Shown here piece by piece: positions 20,055-29,274 of a DNA stretch of 64,000 bases. The stretch spans positions 7,501-71,500 of the forward strand of contig WBZZ01005824.1 in the NCBI GenBank assembly GCA_019918135.1. The letters are read 5' to 3'. The DNA is from Paulinella micropora. Lineage: Eukaryota; Cercozoa; Imbricatea; Euglyphida; Paulinellidae. Numbering within the stretch: the first letter of the stretch is position 1; the number at the start of each line of letters is the position of its first letter. The notes under the pieces are model-generated. The model searched no databases. It was not told the DNA's origin and worked only from the letters and a program-made list of their open reading frames with translations. A program made the translations under genes and the position numbers.

Positions 20055-20100
<46 letters not shown>
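20055..20100 (+). repeat. Poly(A) tract of 46 nt, 3' end of element B
   Basis: Uninterrupted run of A immediately after the last element B sequence and before microsatellite DNA. It marks the likely 3' end of a retroposed copy. No clear AATAAA lies in the 40 bp upstream. Confidence 0.7.
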
Positions 20101-20103
<3 letters not shown>

Positions 20104-20220
20104 AACAAAAGTGGAGCCTTCTTGCGGATTCTTCGCTTTTACGTTACCTTTGCTGCTAAGTTAGGACTTAAAAAACCGAAAATCTACCTCCTTCTCCCTC
20201 TTATTCTCTCGCATCTTTCT

Positions 20221-20379
20221 TCTACTTCATCTTCTCCTCTCCTTCTTCCTTCATCATCATCATCAGTAGCATCATCATCATCATCATCATCATCATTTCT
20301 TCTTCTTCTTCTTCTTCTTCTTCTTCTTCTTCTTCTTCTTCTTCTTCTTCTTCTTCTTCTTCTTCTTCTTCTTCTTCTT

Positions 20380-20445
<66 letters not shown>

Positions 20446-20455
20446 TAGTACTGTT
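20221..20455. repeat. Microsatellites (TCA)n, (TTC)n and (TAC)n
   Basis: Successive trinucleotide runs: TCA with interruptions at about 20251-20297, TTC at 20297-20381 and TAC at 20381-20447. The poly-Leu, poly-Glu and poly-Val reading frames over this stretch are repeat translations, not genes. Confidence 0.95.
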
Positions 20456-20608
20456 ACTACTCCTTCTCCTTCTCTTCCTCCTTCTCTCCGTCTCCTTTGG
20501 TTCCTTCTTCATCTTCCGTTCCTGTTGCTTCTCTTTTTAAGAATCTTCTTCTTCTTAACAATGATCATTCCCTTTCTCCTCGTACTTCCTCTTCCTCTTC
20601 TCTCTCTC

Positions 20609-20655
<47 letters not shown>

Positions 20656-21201
20656 GTAAATTCTTCGTGTGTATGTGTGTTTTGTCTGTTTTTGTGTTTT
20701 TTTTGTTTCTTTGTTTGTCCCGTCTGTCTGTCTGTCTGTCTATCTCAGACTCTGTCTGTGTCTCTCTGTGCCTATCTGTGTCTGTATGTATGCATGTATG
20801 TATGTATGTATGTATGTATGTATGTTACAGCAGCTCCATTTTATGTATGTATGCATGTATGTATGTATGTACATATGTATGAGCAGAAGAAATGTCGATA
20901 GGCCTGATAAAACAGGATGTCATTTTTGCCCAGAGTGGGATAATCTATTGCCTTTTTGTCCCGGCCCATGCAGGAAAAAATGGCATTTGTATATCCACAA
21001 CCACAACTTTCTTGTTTTAATGTTTTTGCGGTCACTGGTGCCAACTGTGTTTTTGTGGTAGGCGGTGGCACCTGACTCCCACCCACAAGCGCGAGTCTCC
21101 CTGTTTTTTGGATAAATACCAGCCATTCATTTATTTTTGAAAAAAACCGACGATTGCACAAATCCTAAACGCTTGTGGTTTCTAATCTCGCCAGGCCTTC
21201 G
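20456..21201. repeat. Simple repeats (CT)n and (TATG)n and non-coding spacer
   Basis: A CT run at about 20601-20655, a TGTC-rich stretch at 20720-20745 and a TATG array at about 20780-20875. From 20880 to 21201 the sequence is unique with no convincing gene. A similar TATG array occurs at 62.07-62.88 kb on the other side of the virus-like element. Confidence 0.85.
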
Positions 21202-22305
21202 ATGATTTGTCGAAGTGCGCGCACCAGGGATGTTGTCGGTGTCACGACCAGTCCGAGCAAGGCTGCCGCGCCCAAGGCGGGCTGCCCTGCAAAGATTGTC
21301 ACTCGCTCAACAGATAGAGCCGCGCCCAATGCTGGCTCTGGCTGGAAAAGCGGTAGTGCCGTGCCACCACCAGCTCCTGGTCGCATGCACAGAGAGGAGA
21401 ATACCCCTCTGGACCGCGTCCGTAGCAAGAAAAAGGCACAACCCTCGATTGCATCTGACAAGAAGCGGAAGAAGAAGGAGAAGAAGAGATCAAAGAAGAA
21501 GGCAAAGAAGATGTCGAAACAGGAGCGGATTGCCTGCTTGCGCCTGGTTATCGAGCATAATCACACGCAAGAGCTTGGGTGTGATACTAGTCATGTCGGC
21601 GAACCAAGGAAAGGGCCGGAGTGGGATGCATGGGTTCGCCTGTACAGCGTGTCGGAAGAGAATTTGAAGCGGGATGCTAAGGAGGCTAGTGAGTGCATTC
21701 GCCAGGAAGCACCGCTGCCTGGCAAGGAGAGCTTTCTGTGGATAGCATACGATTGGGAAAATCAGCCCCATCCTCCCACTCCTGGCAAGGAAGACATAGC
21801 TGCCAACTTGGAGACAGACTCGTTCATCATCGCTTTTCCCGACAAGGCAAACCCTCTGGGGAAAAGGCCTGTACAAGAGCTCATCCCAATCAAAGTCTTC
21901 CTGAACGAGTTTGCAGGCCAGCCAGGCAGGGAGCGGGATCACGAGGAGAGGAGTCGTATGGTCTACTCTTGCCTCAACAATGCAGGAGATCGCAAGAAGA
22001 ATGGTCAGAAACCGGATATTTACTGGCCACTAGGCAGTGGCGCGGACGACAGTCAGGATCCCTTCCCGCGTGGCGATCTGTACCGCCTGGTAGCTCGTTC
22101 CAACGGTCGCTATTACTGCGTCCAGGACGCCTTTTTCAACTCACTGGTCGCCGCTGGCTGCCGTCCGTCCGGCAAGTACCTTGATCTCCTGCACAAGAAG
22201 CTGGGAGGCTACTGCGAGGTCCAGCAGCTCTTGGAGTTTATAGGAAGCGGCTTCCGGTGCTCAGACACTGGCTCTCTCTACTCTCTGCGCCCCTCCAGAA
22301 GATGA
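21202..22305 (+). CDS. Lysine-rich protein with a possible cysteine-peptidase motif
   Basis: 367 residues if started at the ATG at 21202. An N-terminal basic block at about residues 75-107 (KKRKKKEKKRSKKKAKK) looks like a nuclear localisation signal. Near residue 306 the segment NGRYYCVQDAFFNSLVAAG resembles the Cys-helix of papain-like or OTU-type peptidases (Cys followed by an aromatic-rich helix). A His-Asp stretch that could complete such a site (SWAHTVAVDLD) lies in the following ORF. I do not recognise the family. The stop codon overlaps the next start as ATGA (22302-22305). Confidence 0.45.
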   Translation: MICRSARTRDVVGVTTSPSKAAAPKAGCPAKIVTRSTDRAAPNAGSGWKSGSAVPPPAPGRMHREENTPLDRVRSKKKAQPSIASDKKRKKKEKKRSKKKAKKMSKQERIACLRLVIEHNHTQELGCDTSHVGEPRKGPEWDAWVRLYSVSEENLKRDAKEASECIRQEAPLPGKESFLWIAYDWENQPHPPTPGKEDIAANLETDSFIIAFPDKANPLGKRPVQELIPIKVFLNEFAGQPGRERDHEERSRMVYSCLNNAGDRKKNGQKPDIYWPLGSGADDSQDPFPRGDLYRLVARSNGRYYCVQDAFFNSLVAAGCRPSGKYLDLLHKKLGGYCEVQQLLEFIGSGFRCSDTGSLYSLRPSRR

Positions 22306-22703
22306 GCTGGTACGATCTCACTCGTAAGGGCAGCGGCATTCGCGGGCTCTTTCTAGTCAGCAGCTGGGCACACACCGTGGCAGTAGACCTGGACCACGGT
22401 CTGCTTTTGAACGCTGCCAGCCACTACGACATGGCACTCACACAGCAAAACCTCTGGCATGTCGCATCTTCAACAGGCTCATCTCTGTCCACCGCCTCAT
22501 CACCAGACGAGCAGACATTCACGGCCCTTTCCTGCAAGGGCACGGTGGTAGTCTCGCGTAAGACAAATATGACACGATTTTCAACGTCTGTCCCAGGGGG
22601 GCCCGGGAAAAAAAATCAGTTTTTGTGGGGGGGTACTTTATTAAAAAAGTATGTCTTATTTGTCATATCTGTCATAAAAAATTTAGTTAAAATTAAAGGG
22701 TAA
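22302..22703 (+). CDS. ORF overlapping the previous stop by ATGA
   Basis: 133 residues from the ATG at 22302, which shares bases with the TGA of the upstream ORF. The segment GLFLVSSWAHTVAVDLDHG contains His and Asp in a spacing found in papain-like peptidases. The last 40 residues are of unusual composition and may not be translated. The ATGA overlap could allow termination-reinitiation, as known for some retroelements and viruses; it could also be a chance frame change. Confidence 0.35.
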   Translation: MSWYDLTRKGSGIRGLFLVSSWAHTVAVDLDHGLLLNAASHYDMALTQQNLWHVASSTGSSLSTASSPDEQTFTALSCKGTVVVSRKTNMTRFSTSVPGGPGKKNQFLWGGTLLKKYVLFVISVIKNLVKIKG

Positions 22704-22770
22704 ATCCGGCCAAAAAAAGAACAACTGGCCCCCTCCTCTTTTTCTATCTCCCCGTGAAAATAGAAAGTCT

Positions 22771-23592
22771 GGACCTTTCGTCAGAATTTAGGCTAGTATA
22801 CAAGCTGATTTCTAACAAAAGGTCCAGCATGGCAGTTTTCCCGTGGAAAAGTGAAATGTGCAATTTCCAGTGAAATCTCACAGTCCGGACCTTTTGTTGG
22901 AATCTAGGCTACTATACAGGCTAATTTCTAACAAAAGGTCCAGCCTTCAGTTTTCCCGGGGAAAAAGGAAAAAAAAGAGAAAGAGGAGGGAGGGGGGGGG
23001 GGAGGGAGGTCACCGCCTAACTGATCAGTGACGATCGCAACTTAGCCGTCTTGTGGTGGGTGCCCCTCCTCTTTCTTTTTTTTCGTTTTCCCCATGAAAT
23101 CTCACTGTCTGGACCTTTTGATAGAATTTATGCTTGTATAGATACTGATTTCTAACAAAAGGTACGTCACTGAACAGTCTGGTGGTGGGTGCCTCCCCCT
23201 TCCCGCCTTTTTTTTTGTTTCCCTGGAAATCTCACTGTCTGGACCTTTTGATAGAAATCCTGCTTGTATACGGGCTAATTTCCATCAAAAGGTCCGCCAT
23301 ACCGGGAATTTTGGTGGTGGGTGCCACTTCCCGGGAAAATGTCACGGTCTGGACCTTTTGACGGAATTCCGGCTTGTCTGAGGCTGGATCTGCATCAAAA
23401 GGTCCTGGCCCAGGAAATTTGCTTGGTTCAGCGGCTGGTCGGGACCTTTTGATGGCAACGAGCTTGTATGAGGCTGGATTTTGATCAAAAGGTCCGGAAA
23501 ATGAGGCTGGATTTTGATCAAAAGGTCCGGAAAATTCAGGACCTTTTGATGGCAACGAGCTTGTATGAGGCTGGATTTTGATCAAAAGGTCC
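22771..23592. repeat. Cluster of seven imperfect palindromes, each 54-55 bp
   Basis: Units at 22771-22825, 22887-22941, 23111-23165, 23241-23295, 23351-23405, 23442-23495 and 23539-23592, plus a lone right half near 23500-23528. Each begins GGACCTTT(T/C)G and ends with CAAAAGGTCC or a close variant, the reverse complement. The middle is less conserved but partly palindromic too, centred on GCTTGTATAC-like or CTAGTATACAAG-like sequence. Flanks also repeat (TGAAATCTCACTGTCT upstream; GTGGTGGGTGCC downstream of several units), so the units are part of a diverged tandem array. They lie just outside the left end of the virus-like element. Confidence 0.85.
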
Positions 23593-23743
23593 AGAAGGGG
23601 GTTAAGGGTGCTTTAGCGGTAAGGGGGGGCTGCGAGGGCGGAGAGGGTGGCGAGCGCCCCCCCCTGGGGCGACCCTTGGTCCGGGGGAAGGGATCAGGTT
23701 GCTATACGAATATAGTGTACATACATTTTCTTTTATTGAATAA

Positions 23744-24547
23744 TTACAAATTCTCGCGAACAAGCTGCTCTACTCTCGCTCGGAAGGCCGCAATGCGTTT
23801 GTTGTGAAGTGCCGCTCGCTTGCGTAAGTATGCGCGCGCTACTTGCTCGTGCTGCGCCCAGAGGCCTCCCAGCGATTCTGGTGTAATACTTGCGCGGACT
23901 CCGCTGGAAATGTATGGACGTCTTAGCAAACGGTCTATGCGCTTCATTTCCTGTGGGGTTGCTAGCAGAGGCTCGTAGAAAAACAACTGACGTTCCATGC
24001 GGGGCAGGAAGGCGCGCATCACCGTCTGTTCCCGACCGTCATCATCAAGGGAAATCCATTGCTCTGGATCGATGTCGTTGAGAAGCGGGAGCGCTATGTA
24101 ATCTTTGCAGATATTAGCGACTCCGAGCGGTAGCAGCGTGGTCACGAAACGCGCGGCGAGATAAACAGCGGCGATTGCTCGGAGCGTCGAGTCGTTGGGC
24201 CCTTTCAATTGTTCGAATCTACTGTACGGGATTGCAATAACAGTGTCTAAGTCGGACCATTGGGAGCCGCACCGCCTCCAGACGCCAGAATCACCCTCTG
24301 TGATGAATTCCGCGGTCACTTCGTCCTGGGTTCTGCATATTCCTGGCTCGGTATAGTCGTATTCGGCGTAATCGAGCGTGCCAGGGTCGAAGTATTCTGC
24401 TTCGGTCCGTCGGCCCGTGTACTGCGTCATCTCAGTCTCTGTCATTGGCTCCGCCTGTCCAGTCAGTGACACTGCGAGCACCATCTTGTCCAAGCGGCGT
24501 CGCTTGGCCTGTCGAGTCTCCACGCGGTCACAGGGTCGTGCAAACAT
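23744..24547 (-). CDS. Unknown protein at the left end of the virus-like element
   Basis: 267 residues from the ATG at 24547, chosen over the upstream non-ATG extension because the extension has odd composition. It begins with a basic patch (RQAKRRRLDK), has an acidic middle and a C-terminal helical, Arg-rich part (RAYLRKRAALHNKRIAAFRARVEQLV). No family is recognised. It is transcribed away from the polymerase/helicase gene. Confidence 0.5.
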   Translation of the reverse strand: MFARPCDRVETRQAKRRRLDKMVLAVSLTGQAEPMTETEMTQYTGRRTEAEYFDPGTLDYAEYDYTEPGICRTQDEVTAEFITEGDSGVWRRCGSQWSDLDTVIAIPYSRFEQLKGPNDSTLRAIAAVYLAARFVTTLLPLGVANICKDYIALPLLNDIDPEQWISLDDDGREQTVMRAFLPRMERQLFFYEPLLATPQEMKRIDRLLRRPYISSGVRASITPESLGGLWAQHEQVARAYLRKRAALHNKRIAAFRARVEQLVRENL

Positions 24548-24954
24548 GTCCTTCGTCGGTTGTTGGATTATGAGGCTGGACTGACCGTCCGTTACTTTTT
24601 TGCACGTGTGCCTAGGCACGCGCCCTTCCCCGGCCGGGTTCAAACTACAGTGATATGGCAGAAATATTGTGATATGATACGGTAGAAAAAGGCAAGGATA
24701 TGGTACAAAAGGGCAATGATTCGCTAACAGAAATTCTAGAAAACCGTTTCGCACCAACCTCGGAAAAAAGTAACGGACGTCCTTGACCAGCTCATTCTTC
24801 TCGAGTCAATAAACTCGAGAAGTGGTCTGCAGCCGGAACGAGACTATTGCAAATTTTTCACTTTGTCGGAATTTACGTGAAATTTTACGCTAAATTTTTT
24901 GTGAGGTTGGCTGAATTTTTATTGGATGTCCTGTATGGTAGGTACAATCGTGTC
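24548..24954. promoter_or_regulatory. Divergent spacer with a perfect 10-bp stem hairpin
   Basis: The gap between two divergent genes contains CTTCTCGAGT (24797-24806) and its exact reverse complement ACTCGAGAAG (24813-24822), with a 6-nt loop. Just downstream the sequence is AT-rich (24850-24905). A shared promoter or a replication-origin element is possible, especially as the neighbouring gene encodes a UL9-like helicase, a family known to bind origins in herpesviruses. Confidence 0.45.
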
Positions 24955-27900
24955 ATGCCGTCTCTGTACGAGACAGGGGACCAAGCCAAGCTCGCGCAGT
25001 TGGTGGAGAACAAGCGCCTTAACCCGCTCTACAAGCAGTTCCTGCTGGCTCTGCACGCGGCCTGCAACAGCGATGGCGGCATGAAGGTGAGCTACAACTA
25101 CGGGAGTGGCCGCAAAAGCGGCAGGCTCTACGCCGACCGCGGCTACCAGAACGCGCCCAAGGCCCTGCGCAGGCTCTGTCTTGAAGACTGGCACTGGGCG
25201 TTCGACATCAAAAACAGTGTGCCCTACTTCATTTGATTCTTGGTTCGCGAGGTGCCGCGCGCTCGTGAACTCCTTGGCAACAAGGTCTCTGCCTGCAAGA
25301 GTACGTCGAACGGCGGGAAGAAGTGCTAGGGCGCGTGCAAGAGGAGCTAGGCGTGGACAGAGAGGGCGCCAAGAACGCCATGCTCAAGATCACGCATGGC
25401 GGCAGCAAGTTCGAGGACTCTTCGTGCGCCGGTGACTACCCTACCACTCGTGCCTACCAGGCGGCGGTACGGGCCGCGGCCGAGTTTCTGGGCAAGTGGT
25501 ACTACAAGAAGCTGTGGAAAGATTGCGAGAAGAAGGGTGACGCGGAGGAGACCTTGCCCGACCGCTCGGCGACCCTCTACGACAAGCTCGGCCGGTTCGT
25601 GCACTACCTGGCAACTAAGTACGAGGCAGTGACTATGAGGACGGCCATGCAATTCTTTTGGGACAAGGGCTGCGACATTTGCTGCCTGGTGCACGACGAA
25701 GTCATTGTTTCGGACCGAGCGGGCAAGCTGCCGGCGGACAAGGGCGAAGTGGTGCTCGAACTGAACGCCTACATCAGAGAAAACGCGGTCTACCCAGGAG
25801 TCGAGACGAGCAAGCCAGGTGCCAAGTTTATGAACGTGGCCGGCAAGCGTGTGGACGTCCGTGTCCCGGTGCCCCCGACAGACATCGGCTGGTCTGTGCA
25901 ACAGATGATCGCTCAGCCCGACGACCTGGAGTCAGTTCTATTGCCTCCCAGCAGCGCTGGCTGTATCAACACGCCGGTCTATGTGACAGTGGACGACATG
26001 GCCAAGACAGCAAGCGGGCGACCCGTTCTGCACCCCCTCTCTTTCGAGAAGCACAGCGTGCAATGCCTCAACGCCTGGACGGGGATGGGCAAGACCTACA
26101 CTGCCTTCGAGTTCATCTACCGGCTGCGCCGGGAGAATCCTAACGCCAGGATCCTGTGGGTCACGGGGCGACGGGTACAGGCTACCAGCGGTGGCGGCGG
26201 ACTGCTGCTCCAGTGCCATGCGTGGAAGGCAGCAGAACTGAAGCAGTTCTGAGAAGAGGAACTGGCGCAAAAACAGGCTGCCGACAGCAATCTCGCGGTT
26301 TTGCAAGGCATCATCGATGATACAGTTGTGTACTACGAGAAAGATCAGGCCACCGGCTCCTACCACGACCTGTACGAAGCGAAAATAGTCTTTTGCCAGG
26401 AGGAGTCGTTGTGGAAACTGCAAAGCAAGGAAAGGGGTGACGGCGGGCTGCCCTTCATTCAGCGATACTCACTCTGTGTGCTGGACGAGTTCATTCTGAT
26501 CTGCGACCAGACCGTGAGCGAGAAGACCAACCGAGGCAACCTGCGTACCAACAACACTGTTCTGCTGGACGTGTGTGAACGAACGGAGCGCCTTCTGATT
26601 ATGGACAAGGACCTGACGGAATGCAGCAGGTTGTACGACTTCTTGTTTTGTAGCAAGGAAGAAGGGATCGCCTTCAAGCGCGCAAAGTGCGACACGCTGG
26701 AGCAGGCGCAGGCGCAGGTCGAGTTTCACCATTACTCCTACATTCTGCCTTCGCTGGAACGCAGGCTGAAGATCGTGCCAGACTACGACACTTGGAAAGC
26801 AATTCTGGTGGAAAGCCTCGCGGACAACTCGCAGCGTAGCTGGACCTGCTTCCGCTCACAGCGTACGCTGGAGGCTGCCTACGACGACATGGTCCGGCTC
26901 GGCCATACGTTTCCTCACATCGTGGGCAGCCCGGAAGCGCGCAGAGCCTACGACGAACTGGTGAAGCAAGGCAAGGCTCTGCAGCACCATACGCCCGAGC
27001 TGGACGCCAATGCACTGTGGCAGAACAGGCCGGCCGGCCCCGTGGCCGGCTGGACCGAGGAACAGAAGGTCAGGTACGCGCACGACAACAAGACCCGTAG
27101 CGAGTGGGCAGAAGGAGCGAGGGTGCGTATCATTGACGGCAGGACGGCGGAGAGGACCAAACAGCGCATGCTAGCGAACATCGATGGCTGGCTGTGCTAC
27201 AACGACGACTGCAAGTGCGTTGACAACCTGGACGAGAGACATGGCGAAGGCCGCGACACCCGTGGCATTTTCTCTAGTTCCGCTGCTATGGTGGCGGTTG
27301 ACGTACAAACGCCCTTCCAGCTCGTCATGCTCAACTGCGCGGATCGAGAACGCAAGGTGGCTGTTACTGGGCCTACCGGCCGGGGCCTGGCGCAGATGCT
27401 GCTGCGAGTGCGGAACCTGGTAGCACCAGCGACTATCTTGGCCTATTTCGGCGACGGCGGGCTAGGCCCCGTGAGGTTCTTTGACGAGACATTTGCGCGA
27501 GCAGGGAAGGCCTGGCAGCACTGGCAACTGTTCAAGGCTATGCTTCGGAACTTTGCACAGAAGCAAAATCAGATGATTAACGAGGCTGCCAAGAACAGCA
27601 AAGTTTCGGACTGGGTTCTCGTAGACGGCGCGAGGCGGGTGGGCGAATTTACCGACAGTAGTGGCAGGGTGCACAGGTACGAAATCCCGACTTCTCTGCA
27701 GCTGCGCCTGGTGGCCCGTGAGGTCGAGCACCAGAGAGATCTGGGCTACGGATGCTGGCGGAAGCTGTCCACTGATTTCATCGTAACGCTCGATGAAGCC
27801 AGACCGTTGTATGAGCGACTGCTAAAACTAGCCTCTGCGCGCGCGGAGAAAGAAGGATGGTACGAAAAAGAAGAACATGACAACGGCGGTGGAGAACAAG

Positions 27901-28759
27901 AAGAAGGAGAAGAAGGGGAAGAAGAGAAGAAAAAGAAGGCACAGACAAAAGATGATGTGTTGCTGCGCCTGGTGCTGACCCGGTTGATTGACTGGAAGAG
28001 CAGCTCCGTTGAACGCGACGTGCTGTGGCGCGAGGAACAGATGGAGAAATTTAGAGGTATGCACTCTCTGGAGGAGACGCAGAAGCAGGTGGTGGTCGTG
28101 CTTGCCCGGTACCCTGGCTTCTTCGCTCACGCTGCCGAGCTCAACACTATTGAGTTAGTGCAGGCTTTCCAGCGGATCAAGTCTGCTCTGCCCAAGCTCG
28201 ACTCGCGGGCGGCCGCCCGGAGCGCGGTCAAGCTTACAGGGCCACAACAGATCCTCGCGACAAAGGAAGATACAGCCAAGCTGTACGAGGTTGCTAAAAC
28301 CGTCAGCGAGGCGCTGGGCAAAAGCAACTTCAGCGAGCTGGATGCCAGTGCCTGTACCAAAAAGCCAGGAGAATGCGATCACGAGCAAGGCACGCACACA
28401 GAGATCCCTAAGCAGCTGTTGCAAGAGAAGGACGCCGTATGGCGACGTGCCTGCAATGATTTGTTTTATTCGCAGGCAGGGGTTAGGCCCGAGGACCAGA
28501 CAGCACAAGCAAAACAACACAAGTCGCCACTAAACACAAGTTTGGCTTGTACCTGGCGAAAGACGACGACAAATCAAAGAGATCGACAGAGAAAGGCTCC
28601 AAGAAGCGGAAATCCGCTTTTGTGCTCCACAAGATGAGTGGCGGTAAAAAGAAGGGCCATGCAGCCGTGTGCTTTGCCGAGGAGTTCCATGACGGTCTGT
28701 GCCGAGATCACAGGCCGCTAAAGAAACAAAAGGTGACTCATGACGCGCCGGGACTGTGA
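24955..28759 (+). pseudogene. TV-Pol-like DNA polymerase joined to UL9-like superfamily 2 helicase
   Basis: The first part carries GRLYADRGYQNAPKALRRL followed by WAFDIKNSVPYF, the pattern (GRLYA..LQ..P...R; DID..N.HP) of the TV-Pol family of family A-like polymerases, and later CLVHDEVIVSD, the motif C HDE of family A polymerases. The following part has TGMGKTYTAFEF (Walker A) and YSLCVLDEFILI (DE box), arranged as in herpesvirus UL9/D5-type origin-binding helicases, then a long C-terminal region with an acidic/Lys-rich insert near 27.86-27.95 kb. Together this is the likely replicase of the element. TV-Pol fused to helicases is known in virophages and transposons. The gene looks broken in about two or three places. 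Confidence 0.75.
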
Positions 28760-28901
28760 TACCGTTTCATTAAAGCTTTTTTTCTTCGAAAACGATAATA
28801 GTTTATAAACCCCAAAAAAAGGGCGCGCCTGACAGTAGCAATATCAGAGAGTTGAACTTTCGACATCAAAGGTCTAACGTTTCTGGCTGATTAAGCTAAA
28901 C

Positions 28902-29237
28902 ATGACAGACACACAAGCTCAAGACAATTCTTGGCTCTTTGTTGGTGGGTGCCTTCCGGCCCGATTTTTACTAGCCAAAGTTGCACTTGACGCTGCACCT
29001 CCGACCAAAGACAAACTACGCGTTCTTGCCATGGTCCCCGCCGTGGTGTGGCTTTCCGAAGTTCTAAACAAACAAGAAAAAGGCTTTTTCCTGGGCGGCA
29101 AAGTGTGGTAGGCCGAGAACCGCCTGTGGCACGGGCTCTTGTACATGCTGTTTGCTGCTACGGGGAAAGGAGAATTTTTAGTGACGGACGCCCTGCTGGC
29201 TTCGTATTTTGGCTTCCAACATTTCAGCAGAGAATGA
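28902..29237 (+). pseudogene. Small unknown gene upstream of RNR
   Basis: A small plus-strand coding region from the ATG at 28902. The product begins MTDTQAQDNSWLFVGGCLPA and has alternating hydrophobic segments, including LLYMLFAATGKGEFLVTDALL. No family is recognised. It appears broken once. The 28760-28901 spacer before it is AT-rich. Confidence 0.3.
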
Positions 29238-29274
29238 TTTTTTTCTCTCGTGCCTAAAAATGTAAGCACTACCA

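Larger units (their letters stand above)
14737..20100 (+). mobile_element. Element B: decayed relative of element A ending in poly(A)
   Basis: Plus-strand coding remnants parallel those of element A: a region like the first USP-like ORF (14.78-15.5 kb), a Ulp1-like domain (15.64-16.0 and 17.86-18.2 kb, separated by an insert) and a further Ulp1-like remnant (18.8-19.4 kb), followed by a 46-nt poly(A) tract at 20055-20100. The coding is much more broken than in A, with many breaks, so B is likely older or under no constraint. The poly(A) end suggests copying through RNA. Orientation is opposite to A, with 5' ends facing each other. Confidence 0.55.

Noticed and set aside
20122-20901. ORFs of poly-Leu, poly-Val/Glu and TATG-derived Tyr-Val-Cys repeats
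   Set aside because: Simple-repeat translations.
21490-21942. 150-residue minus-strand ORF opposite the lysine-rich gene
   Set aside because: Shadow frame of the plus-strand ORF with no independent motif.
22771-23592. A CRISPR array
   Set aside because: The repeats are long imperfect palindromes with variable spacing and similar flanks, there are no unique spacers of fixed length and no cas genes, and the DNA is eukaryotic.
25347-25901. 184-residue minus-strand ORF opposite the polymerase region
   Set aside because: Shadow of the TV-Pol-like coding region on the plus strand, produced by its GC-rich codons.
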